The notes under the pieces were generated by a model. It made no database searches. It saw only the letters and a list, made by a program, of their open reading frames with translations, and was not told where the DNA came from. This document shows, piece by piece, positions 62,450 through 64,000 of a DNA stretch of 64,000 bases. The DNA is from Tamarix chinensis. Taxonomy: Eukaryota > Streptophyta > Magnoliopsida > Caryophyllales > Tamaricaceae. The stretch is taken from assembly GCA_030549775.1 (NCBI GenBank), contig CM060181.1, positions 124,001-188,000 on the forward strand, written 5' to 3'. Both the position numbers and the translations under genes were made by a program. How positions within the stretch are numbered: the first letter of the stretch is position 1; each line of letters opens with the position of its first letter.

Positions 62450-62555
62450 AGATATTTTTTATCGATCGGATTATCCATTAAAAAATCGGATCGGATATCC
62501 AAAATTTCGGATCGATTTTTTTGGATACCGGATCGATTTTTCGGATTCCGATATT
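62450..62555. repeat. GGATCGGATATCC / TTTCGGAT-rich repeat fragment
   Basis: Several overlapping copies of TCGGAT, CCGGATCGATTTTTCGG and GGATATCC occur in 100 bp, like part of a self-complementary MITE. Ends and duplications are not recognisable. Confidence 0.45.
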
Positions 62556-62799
62556 TCTGCAAAGCCCTTGGTACAACATATAATTCAAGGACTAAAATTA
62601 AATAAATATAAAATTTGGTCGCTAACTTAAAAATATAAATAATATATTCATCAAATTAGGATAATTAGAATTTTATAACGAGTAAATTAATATTTCACTC
62701 CACGTTACTAGGACACGCAGACGGGCTGATTGGTACGAAAAATCATTAAAATGTTTTGAAAACCGTGAGGCGTCGAGAACTTTCCAGCGGACGACTCGT

Positions 62800-63137
62800 A
62801 TTTTAATCTCCTTTCTCTCCCCTCCTCAAAAGTTCCTAATTCAACGCCCTCCGTTGTCTCAAAGCAGCAGAGATCGCGAATTGAAAGTTAGAAGGTGCAA
62901 GCAAAAGAACGACAGCTCAACTCCACCACACAACCAATCCAGACCCAAATAAAGCGTGGAACCTCCGCTCACAATTTCTCAAACCTCTCCAACCATCAGG
63001 CCTCAGCAGGCCCCTCCGCATAGTTTAATTCCATTCGGTTCGATCTCTGGACGCACCGGTAATCCCTGCCAGAGATCGAATAATGCTATGCCGCCTCCGT
63101 CCGCACGCCTTTGATTTAGTCTAATCAATCCATCTTA
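62800..63137 (+). promoter_or_regulatory. Promoter-proximal region and 5' UTR of the CIPK gene
   Basis: Base composition turns GC-richer at about 62750. It has a pyrimidine patch CTCCTTTCTCTCCCCTCCTC (62809 on), common near plant start sites, and then C-rich untranslated sequence. No clear TATA box. Stop codons in all frames just before 63138 support the chosen ATG. Confidence 0.5.
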
Positions 63138-64000
63138 ATGTCCTCGTCTTCGGCATTGTTCGGCAAATATGAGCTCGGTCGGTTGCTCGGCTGCGGTGCT
63201 TTTGCCAAGGTCTACCACGCCCGTAACATTTTTACCGGCCAAAGCGTCGCAGTTAAGGTTATCAGCAAGAAGAAAATAGCCGGAACCACCCTCACATCCA
63301 ACATCAAGAGAGAGATCTCTATCATGAGCAAGTTGCGCCACCCTAACATCGTCAAACTCCATGAGGTCCTCGCCTCCAAAACCAAGATCTATTTCGTCAT
63401 GGACTTTGTCAAGGGAGGTGAGCTCTTCGCTAAGGTCGCCAAAGGCCGCTTCAGCGAAGACTTCAGCCGCAAGTATTTCCGGCAACTGATCTCCGCCGTC
63501 GGCTACTGCCACTCCCGTGGCATCTTTCACCGTGATCTGAAACCCGAGAACCTCTTGGTTGACGAAAACGGTGATCTTAAGGTATCAGATTTTGGACTCA
63601 GCGCCTTCAAGGATCAGGTCCGCTCCGACGGTCTCCTTCACACGCTCTGCGGTACGCCAGCTTACGTAGCGCCTGAAATTTTAGCGAAGAAGGGATACAA
63701 CGGAGCCAAGGTTGATCTATGGTCGTGCGGAGTCATACTCTACGTCCTCACTGCCGGTTACCTCCCTTTCAATGATCCGAATTTGATGAATATGTATAAA
63801 AAGATCTATAAAGGTGAGTACCGATGTCCGAAGTGGATGTCATCAGATCTGAAGAGATTCTTGTCGAGACTTTTGGACACAAATCCAGATACACGGATTA
63901 CAATTGATGAGATCACGTCAAAGGATCCGTGGTTCAGGAAAGGTGGTTACAAGGAGGAGGTCAAATTTCACCAAGAGTACGACTATTTGTTCGATTTCCT
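63138..64000 (+). CDS. CIPK: CBL-interacting protein kinase (CIPK/SnRK3), N-terminal kinase domain, partial
   Basis: The uninterrupted frame begins [18 protein letters not shown] and continues past the window edge (287 codons visible). Kinase landmarks: glycine loop GCGAFAKV (residues 18-25), catalytic Lys40 in VAVKVI, Glu59, HRDLKPEN (131-138), DFG (151-153), activation loop with [16 protein letters not shown] ending at 180, and [12 protein letters not shown]. The [19 protein letters not shown] start and [16 protein letters not shown] loop are typical of CIPKs, Ser/Thr kinases that bind calcineurin-B-like calcium sensors through a C-terminal NAF motif, here outside the window. The lack of introns so far fits the intron-poor CIPK clade. 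It looks closest to the CIPK11/14-type members, but the number cannot be assigned. No defect was seen. Confidence 0.95.
   Translation, partial: MSSSSALFGKYELGRLLGCGAFAKVYHARNIFTGQSVAVKVISKKKIAGTTLTSNIKREISIMSKLRHPNIVKLHEVLASKTKIYFVMDFVKGGELFAKVAKGRFSEDFSRKYFRQLISAVGYCHSRGIFHRDLKPENLLVDENGDLKVSDFGLSAFKDQVRSDGLLHTLCGTPAYVAPEILAKKGYNGAKVDLWSCGVILYVLTAGYLPFNDPNLMNMYKKIYKGEYRCPKWMSSDLKRFLSRLLDTNPDTRITIDEITSKDPWFRKGGYKEEVKFHQEYDYLFDF

Noticed and set aside
63135..63530. 131-codon frame on the minus strand
   Set aside because: Shadow of the well-supported CIPK coding strand.

Overview
This is nuclear DNA of a flowering plant with a large, transposon-rich genome. Only its two ends carry ordinary host genes. 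At the left edge, positions 132-762 hold the last two exons of a nardilysin-like (insulinase, M16 family) metallopeptidase. At the right edge, an uninterrupted open frame from 63138 runs off the window and encodes the kinase domain of a CBL-interacting protein kinase (CIPK). Eukaryotic introns, TATA-bearing LTRs, Copia and Tat/Athila remnants and TIR elements with target-site duplications (TSDs) all fit an angiosperm. I could not place it to species.

The roughly 62 kb in between is a Russian doll of transposons. The main component is a family of 3-5 kb units that start TGTAAYACCCC (or a close variant) and end GGGGTGTTACA. They contain no coding region and most are flanked by 5-bp duplications. 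I read them as solo LTRs of a Tekay/Del-like Ty3/gypsy lineage, though stand-alone non-autonomous elements are possible. Units on the minus strand: 7570-10921, 16704-20726, 38228-43235, 54193-58649. Units on the plus strand: 3872-12148, 12225-14872, 30058-37366, 31205-35215, 44147-53023, 46979-51488. Several share a TATA-box leader, a hypervariable ATT/AAT tract after the leader, a conserved GGTAAG donor-like site, an array of CCACTATTATAGCCGGTGG modules, and a hairpin at the 3' end.

Nesting resolves clearly. One decayed minus-strand Copia element (RNase H at 28.3 kb to gag at 59.5 kb) is split into five collinear pieces by four insertions: 30058-37366 (which contains 31205-35215, which contains a MULE-like MITE at 31717-32206), 38228-43235, 43420-54056 (which contains 44147-53023, which contains 46979-51488) and 54193-58649. 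On the left, the unit 3872-12148 was hit by a second LTR unit (7570-10921) and by a PIF/Harbinger-like element (5484-7295).

The most distinctive object is that 5484-7295 element. It is a Pack-type TIR transposon carrying fragments of two unrelated host genes side by side: a trichome-birefringence-like (TBL, DUF231) gene with its intron, and the C-terminal end of a class IV GH19 chitinase. The cargo has stop codons and is not an intact gene.

All domain calls come from reading translations by eye. No database search was possible.
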